A stretch of 64,000 nucleotides of DNA from Planctomycetota bacterium (GTDB lineage Bacteria; Planctomycetota; Planctomycetia; Planctomycetales; Planctomycetaceae): positions 1 to 64,000 of the forward strand of contig JAQBVJ010000027.1 of the NCBI GenBank assembly GCA_027623235.1, in the 5' to 3' direction. How positions within the stretch are numbered: the first letter of the stretch is position 1; every line of letters starts with the position of its first letter. A program made the position numbers and the translations under genes. Below are positions 56,863 through 64,000 of this stretch, in pieces. The notes below the pieces were generated by a model. It was not told where the DNA came from, searched no databases, and was given only the letters and a program-made list of their open reading frames with translations.

Positions 56863-57852
56863 ATGACTGACTCGCCCCTTCCTTTCGAGCCCGCGCGCTT
56901 AGTTGCAGCTGCGATCCTCCTCCTCCTGCCGACAGTCGCAGCGGCACAAAAGCCGATCGTCCTGGAAGGCCACGAAAACGTCGTCTCAGCGCTGGCCTTC
57001 AGTGACAACGGCGAGCGACTTTATTCGGCAAGCTGGGACAAGACTGTGTGTGTCTGGAATACAGAAACCGGACAGAGTGAAAAAGTGCTGCGAGGTCACA
57101 CCGACTGGGTCTTCGATCTTTTTCTACCCGTTTCACCAGAAGGCACTGTGCAATCAGTGAGCCAGAACGAACTTGTGAGCTGGTCGAAGTCGCTCGAAGA
57201 AAGCACGCGGCAGACGGGACTCGGAGGCGCGAAGGTGAATTCGGCTGCGTTCTCTCCGAATGGAAAACTGCTGGCAATCGGGGGCCGCGATGGATTCGTC
57301 CGAGTTCGATCTGTCGACGGAGATTCGCCTCCGATTGAGATCGGCGGATTCCGTAGCTGGGTCGGCAATGTCTGTTTCTCAGCCGATGCCAGGGTGCTGG
57401 CAGCCGGAACCCGAACAGGCAACGTCCGAATCTTCGAACTGCCGTCGGCGAAACAGCTTCACAGTTTAGAAGCTCATCCCGGTCGGCAGGTGCTGACTCT
57501 AAGAATCAGCCCGGATGGCAAAACGCTTGCCACCGGCGGCTTCGAACAGACAGCGCGGCTGTGGGATGTCGAAACCGGCAAGGAAACCGCAACGCTGAGC
57601 GGTCATCGCGGAGTCGTGACGTCACTCACCTGGTCTGCGGACGGACGCTTCCTTGCCACGGGAGAACGGCACGGGACATTTCACGTCTGGGATACGAGCA
57701 ACAGCAACACACAGCTCACGAAGATCACGGCTCACTCGGACGGACGGCTTGGTTTCAGCGTGACGGCTTTGGCGTTTTCGCCGGATGGCAAGCGAATTGC
57801 GTCGGGCAGCTACGACAAGACCGTCAAGATCTGGACGCTCCCGATAAAGTGA
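56863..57852 (+). CDS. Secreted WD40 beta-propeller protein
   Basis: Exported protein of 329 residues with a signal peptide (ARLVAAAILLLLPTVAAAQ). Seven WD40 repeats can be traced, for example GHENVVSALAFSDNGERLYS with ASWDKTVCVWN, and GHRGVVTSLTWSADGRFLAT with HGTFHVWD, ending ASGSYDKTVKIWTLP. The propeller probably serves as a protein- or ligand-binding scaffold outside the cytoplasm; WD40 proteins often accompany cytochrome and DUF1549 proteins in planctomycetes. The start ATG at 56863 is the only one giving a signal peptide. Confidence 0.88.
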   Translation: MTDSPLPFEPARLVAAAILLLLPTVAAAQKPIVLEGHENVVSALAFSDNGERLYSASWDKTVCVWNTETGQSEKVLRGHTDWVFDLFLPVSPEGTVQSVSQNELVSWSKSLEESTRQTGLGGAKVNSAAFSPNGKLLAIGGRDGFVRVRSVDGDSPPIEIGGFRSWVGNVCFSADARVLAAGTRTGNVRIFELPSAKQLHSLEAHPGRQVLTLRISPDGKTLATGGFEQTARLWDVETGKETATLSGHRGVVTSLTWSADGRFLATGERHGTFHVWDTSNSNTQLTKITAHSDGRLGFSVTALAFSPDGKRIASGSYDKTVKIWTLPIK

Positions 57853-58077
57853 GCCTTCTGGACCTTCGCCTCACGGCAGCCTACGAATGCAGGTGGGAGA
57901 TGGCATTTGAATTGGAGTCCTTCTCGATAGGGCCGCCGGTTACCCGGCGTCCCCCGCACAGATCTCTGCGAGCGGAACTACCGCACTGTGACCACTGTGG
58001 AATCGGCGATGTCGCGTCATCTCGCCGCTCACAGTCGGTCAATCCCTGACTCGTGACGGGTTTGTTATGATGCAGAG

Positions 58078-61062
58078 ATGACGCCTCATCGTCCCTTCTG
58101 CGTGACTCCTGCAATTGTCCTGTTGTGGCTGAGTGGAGCCGCGCTGCCACCGGTCTTTGGTCAGAACGAAGCAGATCAGCCAAACGCATCGCGGGCTGCC
58201 AAGCCACTTGAACCGTCCGATGCTCTGCGGTCGTTCAAGCTGCATCCGGGTTTCCGGATCGAACTGATCGCCGCCGAACCTCTGGTGCAGGACCCGGTCG
58301 CGATGGCGTTTGACGAAAGCGGTGCTCTGTTTGTCGTCGAGTATCCCGAGTTCAATCACTATCGGATTCCTCGCGGATCGCAGCGGACCGGTCGGGTAAG
58401 ACGGCTCCAGGATACGGACGGCGACGGTCGCTTTGACGAGGCCACGGTCTTTGTGGAAGTGCCGTTCGCAACGGCGGTGACTTGTTACAAAGGCGGCGTG
58501 TTTATCGGCGCACCGCCTGACATCCTGTACTGTCGGGACATGGATGGCGACGGAGTCGCTGACGAAAAGCGAGTTGTGCTGACAGGTTTCGGCAGGGACT
58601 TTGCCGGTGGCGGATTGCTGAACTCGTTTCGCTGGGGCATCGATAATCGGATCCACATCGCCACTGGATTCGCTGGAGGTCGCATCCGTCGTCCCGATCA
58701 GCCCGAATCCGCGGCGATCGATATCCGAGGTCGCGGAGTGATCCTCGATCCGCGAACTCTTGATTTCGAGCTGACCAGCGGGGGAGGCCAGCACGGTCTG
58801 GCGATGGATGACCAGGGCCGCAAGTTTCTTTGCTCGAACGTCTATCCGCTGCAGCAGCTGTTGTACGACGACCGTTATGCGGCTCGGAATCCGTTCTTTG
58901 CTCCGCCGGGACCTGCACGGGACATCAACGCGGAAGATCCGCTGGCGCCGCTGAAACGAATCAGTCCACTGGAACCGTGGCGCGTTACACGATCTCTGCT
59001 CGCGGCCGACAGCGACCGCAAGGACGCTGAGGAAGCGCGAGCTGGTGGTGTCTTCACATCTGCCAGCGGGATCACGATGTATCGCGGTGACGCCTTTCCG
59101 GTCGAGTTCTACGGCAACCTGTTTGTCGGCGAAGTAGCGAACAATCTCGTCTATCGAGCCCGCCTTCAGTTGCGAGGCATCGAGCACGCTGCACTGCGAG
59201 CCGATCCGGACGCCGAATTTCTGGCATCGACGGACAATTGGTTTCGACCAGTGCAGTTTGCGAATGGCCCGGACGGCGCTCTTTACGTCGTGGACATGTA
59301 TCGGCAGTTGATCGAAGGCGCGGCATTCGTCACGCCCGAGTCATTGAAGGAACTTGACCCGAGCCTCGGCACCGACCGCGGCCGGATCTACCGGATCGTT
59401 CCTCGGGAGTATCAAAGTCGACCCAGGCCAAGCTTCGACGATCTCGACACTCTTGAACTCGTCCGCCTGTTCGAACATCCAAACGGCTGGCATCGCGACA
59501 CCGCAGCAAGACTACTGGCTGAGCGGCTTGATCCGGCTTCGATCCGTCCTCTGACTGAGACCGTGCAGAACTCCCAATCTTCGCGAGCCCGACTGCTGGC
59601 GTTGTCTTCTCTGCAGACACTCGACGCGCTCAGCCACGACCTGCTGCGAGACTCATTGGACGATGCCAGCCCGCTTGTGCGTGAGCATGCCATCCGGCTG
59701 GCAGAATCGTCCGTTGCAGATTCACCGCCACTGCGCGAAGCACTGTTCGAACGCGTCACCGACCCGGACCTGCGCGTGCGTTTCCAACTGGCGTTCTCAC
59801 TGGGGCAGATACCCAATCCACGACGCCATGCTGCGCTCGCGGAACTCGCACGACGCGACGCGGACAATCCGTGGCTGCTGATGGCTGTGCAGAGTTCTCT
59901 GACGTCCGGCGCCGGAGACGTGTTTGCTCGACTGACCTCAGACCGCAAATCCGTTTCGAAGAAATCGATCCGCCAACTGTTGCTTGATCTAGCCTCGCAG
60001 ATCGGAGTTAAGAGCGACGCGGGCGAGATCGCCACCGTCCTGCAGAGTCTGAGCACGATCGAAGAGGTTGATCCCGATTTCGCAAAAGCGATTCAACGAA
60101 GCCTGTTCGCCCGCGTCCGCCGAGAGCAGCTACGACGCCTGACTGCGGCCGGCTCGACACGGCAGATGTTTGAGCAGCTTGTCACGCAGGCTCACCTCTC
60201 GGCGATCGACGATTCCCAACCGATCGGCCGGCGTCTGGAAGCCGTCCGCACTTTGGGTCTGTCGGAATTCGACGCCGAGCTGCGACAGCTCTTCAATCGA
60301 CTGCTCAGTGCCGGCCAGCCGGCACCGCTCCAGCTGGCCGTGTGCGAGACGCTGGCGAGATTCGATCAGCCGCTGGTGGTGGAACTGTTGCTCGATCACT
60401 GGCCGCACATGACTCCTTCCGTCCGACGGTCGACTGTCGAAACGCTGCTGTCGCGGCAAAAGTGGACCAGCAGTTTGCTGGATGCGATCGAGGCTGGAAC
60501 CGTCTCGAAAAATGAGTTTGACCGGTCACGGATCGAGTGGCTGTTGACGCAGGCGGACAAGCCGACTGCGGCCAGGCTGCGCAAGCTGTTCCCGGCAGAA
60601 CGTCATGCCGGTCGCGATCTGGTCATCGCCAGGTTTAAATCCGCGCTGATCACGAGCGGTGATGCGAAACGCGGGCGAAAGGTCTACGAGCGTGTCTGCG
60701 CGGCGTGTCACAAGCGAGGTGATCTCGGCAAGACCATCGGGCCACCTCTCAACGACACGGCGCGTCGAACGGCTGACGCTCTGCTCATCGACATCCTGGA
60801 TCCGAACCGGCAGCTCAAGCCGTTGTTTCAAAACTACGTGCTGCATACGTCGGACGGGAGGGTCCACAGTGGAATGATCACTGAAGAAACGTCGAATTCT
60901 GTCAGGCTTCAGAAGGCCGACGGCACATCCAGAGAAGTGCTCCGCATTCAAATCGAAACACTGAACAGCACCGGTGTGTCCTTCATGCCGGAAGGACTTG
61001 AGAAGGCCATCAACGAGCAGGCGATGGCCGACCTCTTCAAATTTCTCGCGGTCAGACCGTGA
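58078..61062 (+). CDS. PVC-type heme-binding protein (propeller, HEAT repeats, cytochrome c)
   Basis: Exported protein of 994 residues with a signal peptide (TPAIVLLWLSGAALPPVFG). Residues about 45-440 form a six-bladed propeller of the PVC membrane-bound dehydrogenase type (PGFRIELIAAEPLVQDPVAM, LYVVDMYRQLIEG). About 450-850 is HEAT-repeat-like and helical. The C-terminus is a cytochrome c domain with heme motif CAACHKRGD followed by GPPLND and FQNYVLHTSDGRVHSG. Such proteins are hallmark planctomycete surface proteins, suspected to oxidise sugars or lipids, but their substrates are unproven. Confidence 0.93.
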   Translation: MTPHRPFCVTPAIVLLWLSGAALPPVFGQNEADQPNASRAAKPLEPSDALRSFKLHPGFRIELIAAEPLVQDPVAMAFDESGALFVVEYPEFNHYRIPRGSQRTGRVRRLQDTDGDGRFDEATVFVEVPFATAVTCYKGGVFIGAPPDILYCRDMDGDGVADEKRVVLTGFGRDFAGGGLLNSFRWGIDNRIHIATGFAGGRIRRPDQPESAAIDIRGRGVILDPRTLDFELTSGGGQHGLAMDDQGRKFLCSNVYPLQQLLYDDRYAARNPFFAPPGPARDINAEDPLAPLKRISPLEPWRVTRSLLAADSDRKDAEEARAGGVFTSASGITMYRGDAFPVEFYGNLFVGEVANNLVYRARLQLRGIEHAALRADPDAEFLASTDNWFRPVQFANGPDGALYVVDMYRQLIEGAAFVTPESLKELDPSLGTDRGRIYRIVPREYQSRPRPSFDDLDTLELVRLFEHPNGWHRDTAARLLAERLDPASIRPLTETVQNSQSSRARLLALSSLQTLDALSHDLLRDSLDDASPLVREHAIRLAESSVADSPPLREALFERVTDPDLRVRFQLAFSLGQIPNPRRHAALAELARRDADNPWLLMAVQSSLTSGAGDVFARLTSDRKSVSKKSIRQLLLDLASQIGVKSDAGEIATVLQSLSTIEEVDPDFAKAIQRSLFARVRREQLRRLTAAGSTRQMFEQLVTQAHLSAIDDSQPIGRRLEAVRTLGLSEFDAELRQLFNRLLSAGQPAPLQLAVCETLARFDQPLVVELLLDHWPHMTPSVRRSTVETLLSRQKWTSSLLDAIEAGTVSKNEFDRSRIEWLLTQADKPTAARLRKLFPAERHAGRDLVIARFKSALITSGDAKRGRKVYERVCAACHKRGDLGKTIGPPLNDTARRTADALLIDILDPNRQLKPLFQNYVLHTSDGRVHSGMITEETSNSVRLQKADGTSREVLRIQIETLNSTGVSFMPEGLEKAINEQAMADLFKFLAVRP

Positions 61063-61294
61063 AGTAATACCGTTGGTCCCGCCGACGGCGAAAATCTTCA
61101 ACATCCGGTCCCGCGTGTTCGTGACTTCGACATTTCAGCTCTGCACATACGATTGCCGTGAGTTGATATGGATCGTGCGATGCTTCGCCTGGGGGCGACT
61201 TCCGTTGCACCTCATGAACAATTTGTGTGAGAAGTCTCAGCCGCTGACCGATTGAATGTCCCGGAGTTATCGGTTGGACAGAGTTCTTTGCCTG

Positions 61295-61600
61295 CTATGC
61301 AGCCTTTCTTGCGAACGTCTTGACGATCCCGCCGACATACAAATTCACCACGATCTGGTCGAGCTTCAACGTCGCGACCTCATCCGGGTTCTCTCGCACT
61401 GGTGACAGGTGGCCTCAGACCATGCTGGACCTCGCCGTGTTGTAGTATTCGGTGAACTCGGTCACCAGATAATCCAGATGCCGCTTTCCGAAGACGATGA
61501 ATTTACCGAGGCATTCCAGTTTGATCGTCTGAATGAACCTCTCGCAGCGGCCGTTTACACACGCTGTCAATTGCACCGGATTGCGACGGCGGGGATGGAG
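61295..61600 (-). pseudogene. Decayed DDE integrase/transposase 3' fragment
   Basis: Reverse-strand translation reads NGRCERFIQTIKLECLGKFI then VFGKRHLDYLVTEFTEYYNT, the C-terminal rve/integrase-core sequence of a transposase. A single in-frame stop (plus-strand tca at 61415-61417) interrupts it just after ARSSMV; the same frame resumes as GHLSPVRENPDEVATLKLDQ and ends at 61295. The N-terminal part is missing, ending about where the recombinase element begins near 61590-61600. Broken transposon remnant. Confidence 0.85.
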
Positions 61601-61857
61601 TGTTTCGGGTGATTCACCCGTTTCATCCGTTGGCTGGTCGTGACCTGCAGCTTGTGACGTGCCGTCAGACCTGGGGCGAGCAGCGCGCCTACTTCTATGA
61701 CGATGACGGACGGCTGGTGTCCGTTCCCCTGCTGTGGACGACGCTTGCGGCCGTTGATCCGCTCATTGAATTCGCCGGCGGACGCTCCGCCTTTCGCGTC
61801 GAAGACCTGCTGAATCTGCGCGATCTGCTGGCAGCAGTCGGGGGACAGTCATCATGA
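61600..61857 (+). CDS. DUF5372-like small protein of the recombinase module
   Basis: 85-residue protein (GTG start at 61600; the frame is open upstream into the transposase remnant, so the true start is uncertain). It begins FRVIHPFHPLAGRDLQL and contains GEQRAYFYDDDGRLVSVPLL and WTTLAAVDPLIEFAGGRSAF, features I associate with DUF5372, found beside recombinase genes. Function unknown; likely an accessory for element mobility. Ends about 208 bases before the HTH gene, with a promoter between. Confidence 0.65.
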   Translation: MFRVIHPFHPLAGRDLQLVTCRQTWGEQRAYFYDDDGRLVSVPLLWTTLAAVDPLIEFAGGRSAFRVEDLLNLRDLLAAVGGQSS

Positions 61858-61998
61858 AGGCTGGTTCAGACTGTCAACCTGATTACGCCTCTACTGTAAA
61901 GGAGATATTGCCGCACAGGCACTGGGTCTCCCGTAGAAGCACAGTCATATACGGCAGATTAATCTCACTTATCGAGGCATATTTCCGACATAGTCATA

Positions 61999-62026
61999 TT
62001 GACGCGATTCCGGATTGCGGCATAAT
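61999..62026 (+). promoter_or_regulatory. Sigma-70-type promoter for the HTH-recombinase genes
   Basis: -35 ttgacg at 61999-62004, 16-base spacer, -10 cataat at 62021-62026. It lies in an AT-rich gap and is 39 bases before the ATG at 62065, which has an aggaagg RBS at 62054-62060. Confidence 0.65.
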
Positions 62027-62064
62027 CACCCTGACAGTCTCGCAGGGGCAATCAGGAAGGTCCG

Positions 62065-62535
62065 ATGGGCACAGACACAACCGCCGAAGTGGCCAAGGTT
62101 CAGGCACTGCGCGAGTTGGGAGCACTGTACGCGTCGGCCGACGGGGTCTCCGACGAGCTGTTTCGGACGCAGGAGTTCTTCGATCCCCGCGATCTCGTAC
62201 AGGTCAAGTACGAGATGCTCAGGCAGGTGCAGCAAGACGGAGTGTCCGTCAGCGAGGCGGCCCGGAGGTTCGGGTTTTCGCGGACGGCGTTCTATCAGAC
62301 ACAGACGATCTTTCAGCAGCAGGGGCTGCCCGGACTGATTCCCAAACGACCAGGTCCGAAAGACGCGCACAAGCTGAACCGCGACGTGATGGAGTTTCTG
62401 GGCGGGCAACTGCTCAGCGACAGCACGTTACGTACGGCGGATATGGTCGAGTTGATCACGCGGGAGTTCGGACTGACCGTGCATCCGCGGAGCATCGAAC
62501 GGGCTTTGGCCCGACAGCGAAAAAAAGGGCGATAG
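62065..62535 (+). CDS. Helix-turn-helix protein of the recombinase module
   Basis: 156-residue DNA-binding protein. A helix-turn-helix is clear at about residues 60-85 (GVSVSEAARRFGFSRTAFYQ), followed by QQQGLPGLIPKRPGPKDAHK, a spacing typical of transposase-associated HTH proteins. A second winged-helix-like region follows (TADMVELITREFGLTVHPRS). The start ATG has a good RBS. It ends 11 bases before the next ORF; together with the recombinase it probably controls or directs element movement. Confidence 0.85.
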   Translation: MGTDTTAEVAKVQALRELGALYASADGVSDELFRTQEFFDPRDLVQVKYEMLRQVQQDGVSVSEAARRFGFSRTAFYQTQTIFQQQGLPGLIPKRPGPKDAHKLNRDVMEFLGGQLLSDSTLRTADMVELITREFGLTVHPRSIERALARQRKKGR

Positions 62536-62546
62536 ACTGCGGCCAC

Positions 62547-62915
62547 ATGAGCGAGGGCCAGGGCATGTCAGCAGCCACGCTTGTCGCACGGTATGAGCAG
62601 TTGCGTGACGACGTACAGGCCGGCATGGCTCTCACGGCACGCCGCTGGGGACTGCATCTGCTGCTGGCACGCGGGCTGGCAGCATGGATGCATGCCTGGG
62701 CGGCGATGGACAGTGCAGCCCCCGAGAACGACGCGGCAGCGACCGCTCGCCGTGACTCCACTCACAGTTCATGCGGGACAGATGCTGGAGAATCCAGCGT
62801 ACGCACTGTTCCGCAGACAGGCACGCCGGCCGCGCCACCGCCGGCGCAGTTCCAGCAGCAGATCACTTCGCTGGTGGTTGACTTGATTCTGAAGCGTTCG
62901 CCGATCCCGGCGTGA
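62547..62915 (+). CDS. Uncharacterised protein of the recombinase module (122 aa)
   Basis: Not recognised. A helical N-terminal part (LVARYEQLRDDVQAGMALTA, then WGLHLLLARGLAAWMHAW) is followed by a low-complexity Ser/Thr/Pro-rich tail and a short helix (LVVDLILKRSPI). The frame is open far upstream (to 61854) but the ATG at 62547, 11 bases after the HTH stop codon, is the natural start. Probably an accessory factor; it may contact DNA or the recombinase. Confidence 0.65.
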   Translation: MSEGQGMSAATLVARYEQLRDDVQAGMALTARRWGLHLLLARGLAAWMHAWAAMDSAAPENDAAATARRDSTHSSCGTDAGESSVRTVPQTGTPAAPPPAQFQQQITSLVVDLILKRSPIPA

Positions 62916-62963
62916 GCGTGTTGCCTGTTTCTACTTTCCACTTCCCGATTCCAGGAGAGAGAC

Positions 62964-64000
62964 ATGATGCCGTGCAACAACAGTCAGAAGGTGACGGCCA
63001 GTCATCTGAGTCGTCAGGCTTATCTCTACATCCGCCAGTCGACATTGCGGCAGGTCATTGAGAACACGGAGAGCACTCAGCGACAATATGCCCTGCGCCA
63101 GAAGGCGGTGGCTCTGGGCTGGCCGGTGGAGCAGGTGGTCGTCATCGACTGCGATCAGGGCGAGTCCGGAGCCTCATCGACAGACCGGGCCGGCTTCCAG
63201 CACCTGGTCAGTGAAGTCGGCCTCGGACGGGCTGGTGTTGTCATTGGCCTGGAAGTCTCGCGGCTGGCCCGCAACTGCAGCGACTGGCATCGGTTATTAG
63301 AGATCTGCGCATTAACCAGCACGCTGATCCTTGACGAGGACGGGCTGTACGATCCGAGCCACTTCAACGATCGGTTACTGCTCGGCCTGAAGGGCACGAT
63401 GAGTGAAGCGGAACTGCACGTGCTGCGGGCAAGACTGCAGGGCGGGCTGATGAACAAGGCCCGTCGCGGTGAGCTGAACTTTCTACTACCCGTTGGTCTG
63501 GTACGCGATACTCAGGATCGTGTGGTCCTCGATCCGGACCAGCAGGTGCAACAGGCTTTACGACTGTTCTTCGAGACGTACGAGCGGACAGGAACCGCCA
63601 CGGGTGTGGTCCGGTTCTTTCGCGAACAGAGCCTGCAGTTCCCCAGGAAGCTGCAGCGTGGTGCCCGTAAGGGAGAGAACGTATGGGGTTCCCTGGAACA
63701 TTCCCGCGCACTTCAAGTGCTGCATAATCCCCGGTACTCGGGCACGTATGTGTATGGCCGGCATCGCGTCGATCAGACCGGCCGGAAGAAGACGCCTGTG
63801 GCATTGCCACCCGAGGAGTGGCAGGTTGTCATTCCTGATGCGCATCCCGGCTACATCACCTGGGAGCAGTTCCAGAAGAACCTCCGGCAACTGCGTTCGT
63901 GTGCTCAGGCGCATGGCAACGACCGCCGGAAAAGCCCCGCAGGACAGGGGCCGGCTCTGCTGCAGGGACTGGCTGTGTGCGGTCTGTGTGGTCAGCGGAT
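62964..64000 (+). CDS. Large serine recombinase, 3' end beyond window
   Basis: At least 345 residues of a serine site-specific recombinase. The catalytic serine lies in AYLYIRQST near residue 21; further landmarks are the VVIGLEVSRLARNCSDWHRL helix, DEDGLYDPSHFNDRLLLG, and the recombinase domain (about 180-310, containing RALQVLHNPRYSGTYVYGRH). The CGLCG at the edge begins the zinc ribbon typical of large serine recombinases. Catalyses integration, excision or inversion using a serine nucleophile. Start ATG at 62964 follows ggagaga. Truncated only by the window edge. Confidence 0.92.
   Translation, partial: MMPCNNSQKVTASHLSRQAYLYIRQSTLRQVIENTESTQRQYALRQKAVALGWPVEQVVVIDCDQGESGASSTDRAGFQHLVSEVGLGRAGVVIGLEVSRLARNCSDWHRLLEICALTSTLILDEDGLYDPSHFNDRLLLGLKGTMSEAELHVLRARLQGGLMNKARRGELNFLLPVGLVRDTQDRVVLDPDQQVQQALRLFFETYERTGTATGVVRFFREQSLQFPRKLQRGARKGENVWGSLEHSRALQVLHNPRYSGTYVYGRHRVDQTGRKKTPVALPPEEWQVVIPDAHPGYITWEQFQKNLRQLRSCAQAHGNDRRKSPAGQGPALLQGLAVCGLCGQR

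Larger units (their letters stand above)
61600..64000 (+). mobile_element. Multi-gene serine-recombinase mobile element (truncated by window edge)
   Basis: Four same-strand genes (DUF5372-like, HTH, unknown 122 aa, serine recombinase) follow one another with short gaps and abut a decayed transposase. The left end is near 61590-61600; the right end lies outside the window. I recall DUF5372, HTH and recombinase genes clustering in other bacteria, so this is probably a conserved transposable module. Boundaries and attachment sites cannot be seen. Confidence 0.75.

Noticed and set aside
61854..62546. Long open frame upstream of the 122-aa gene
   Set aside because: It overlaps the HTH gene in another frame and contains Arg/Gly-rich noise; the ATG at 62547 right after the HTH stop is the natural start.

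Overview
The window looks like a chromosomal segment of a planctomycete (PVC bacterium). It holds four DUF1501 genes, two DUF1549/DUF1553 surface-protein genes with cytochrome-like CxxCH motifs, a PVC-type beta-propeller/heme-binding protein, a DUF1080 protein, a DUF1570 protease-like protein and a dispersed palindrome of a type I associate with planctomycete genomes. A complete Na+-translocating NADH:quinone oxidoreductase operon (nqrABCDEF) fits a marine or salt-exposed lifestyle. I cannot name the genus from sequence alone.

Layout. 0.1-3.7 kb: a sigma-54 activator without a sensor domain, small membrane proteins and a UPF0104/LPG-synthase-type membrane protein. 3.9-8.8 kb: a large DUF1549/DUF1553 protein (minus strand) and a divergent MFS transporter. 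9.0-15.1 kb: the nqr operon. 15.3-21.7 kb: a DUF1080 protein, a 1268-residue membrane protein with a voltage-sensor-like segment, and a DUF1501 protein. 21.8-30.5 kb: mostly secreted proteins and hydrolases plus an ornithine-cyclodeaminase-family enzyme. 31.1-36.9 kb: an HD-GYP response regulator, pyrB with an apparently metal-site-less pyrC paralogue, a solitary Flp pilin missed by ordinary ORF length cut-offs, and a degenerate response regulator with a Cys-rich tail. 36.9-43.8 kb: a terpenoid-cyclase-fold secreted protein, a UbiA prenyltransferase, a CobW-family GTPase with a 632-residue partner of unknown function, an MBL-fold hydrolase and an FHA protein. 44.1-47.6 kb: a DUF1549/1553-DUF1501 operon. 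47.7-53.4 kb: a dioxygenase, LRR protein, pterin dehydratase, LysM lipoprotein, HIT protein, CoA-binding protein, SGNH hydrolase and cyclase. 53.6-61.1 kb: two more DUF1501 proteins, a WD40 protein and the PVC heme protein. 61.3-64.0 kb: an accessory region where a decayed DDE transposase abuts a multi-gene serine-recombinase element that runs off the right edge.

How parts fit together. The nqr genes form one sodium-pumping complex. pyrB and the pyrC-like gene overlap by 4 bp and probably make a structural ATCase-pseudodihydroorotase complex. The DUF1549/1553, DUF1501 and heme proteins are exported, surface-associated proteins typical of this phylum whose biochemistry is largely unknown. The most unusual items are the voltage-sensor-like giant protein (16.4-20.2 kb), the pseudo-dihydroorotase, and the recombinase cassette at the right end.
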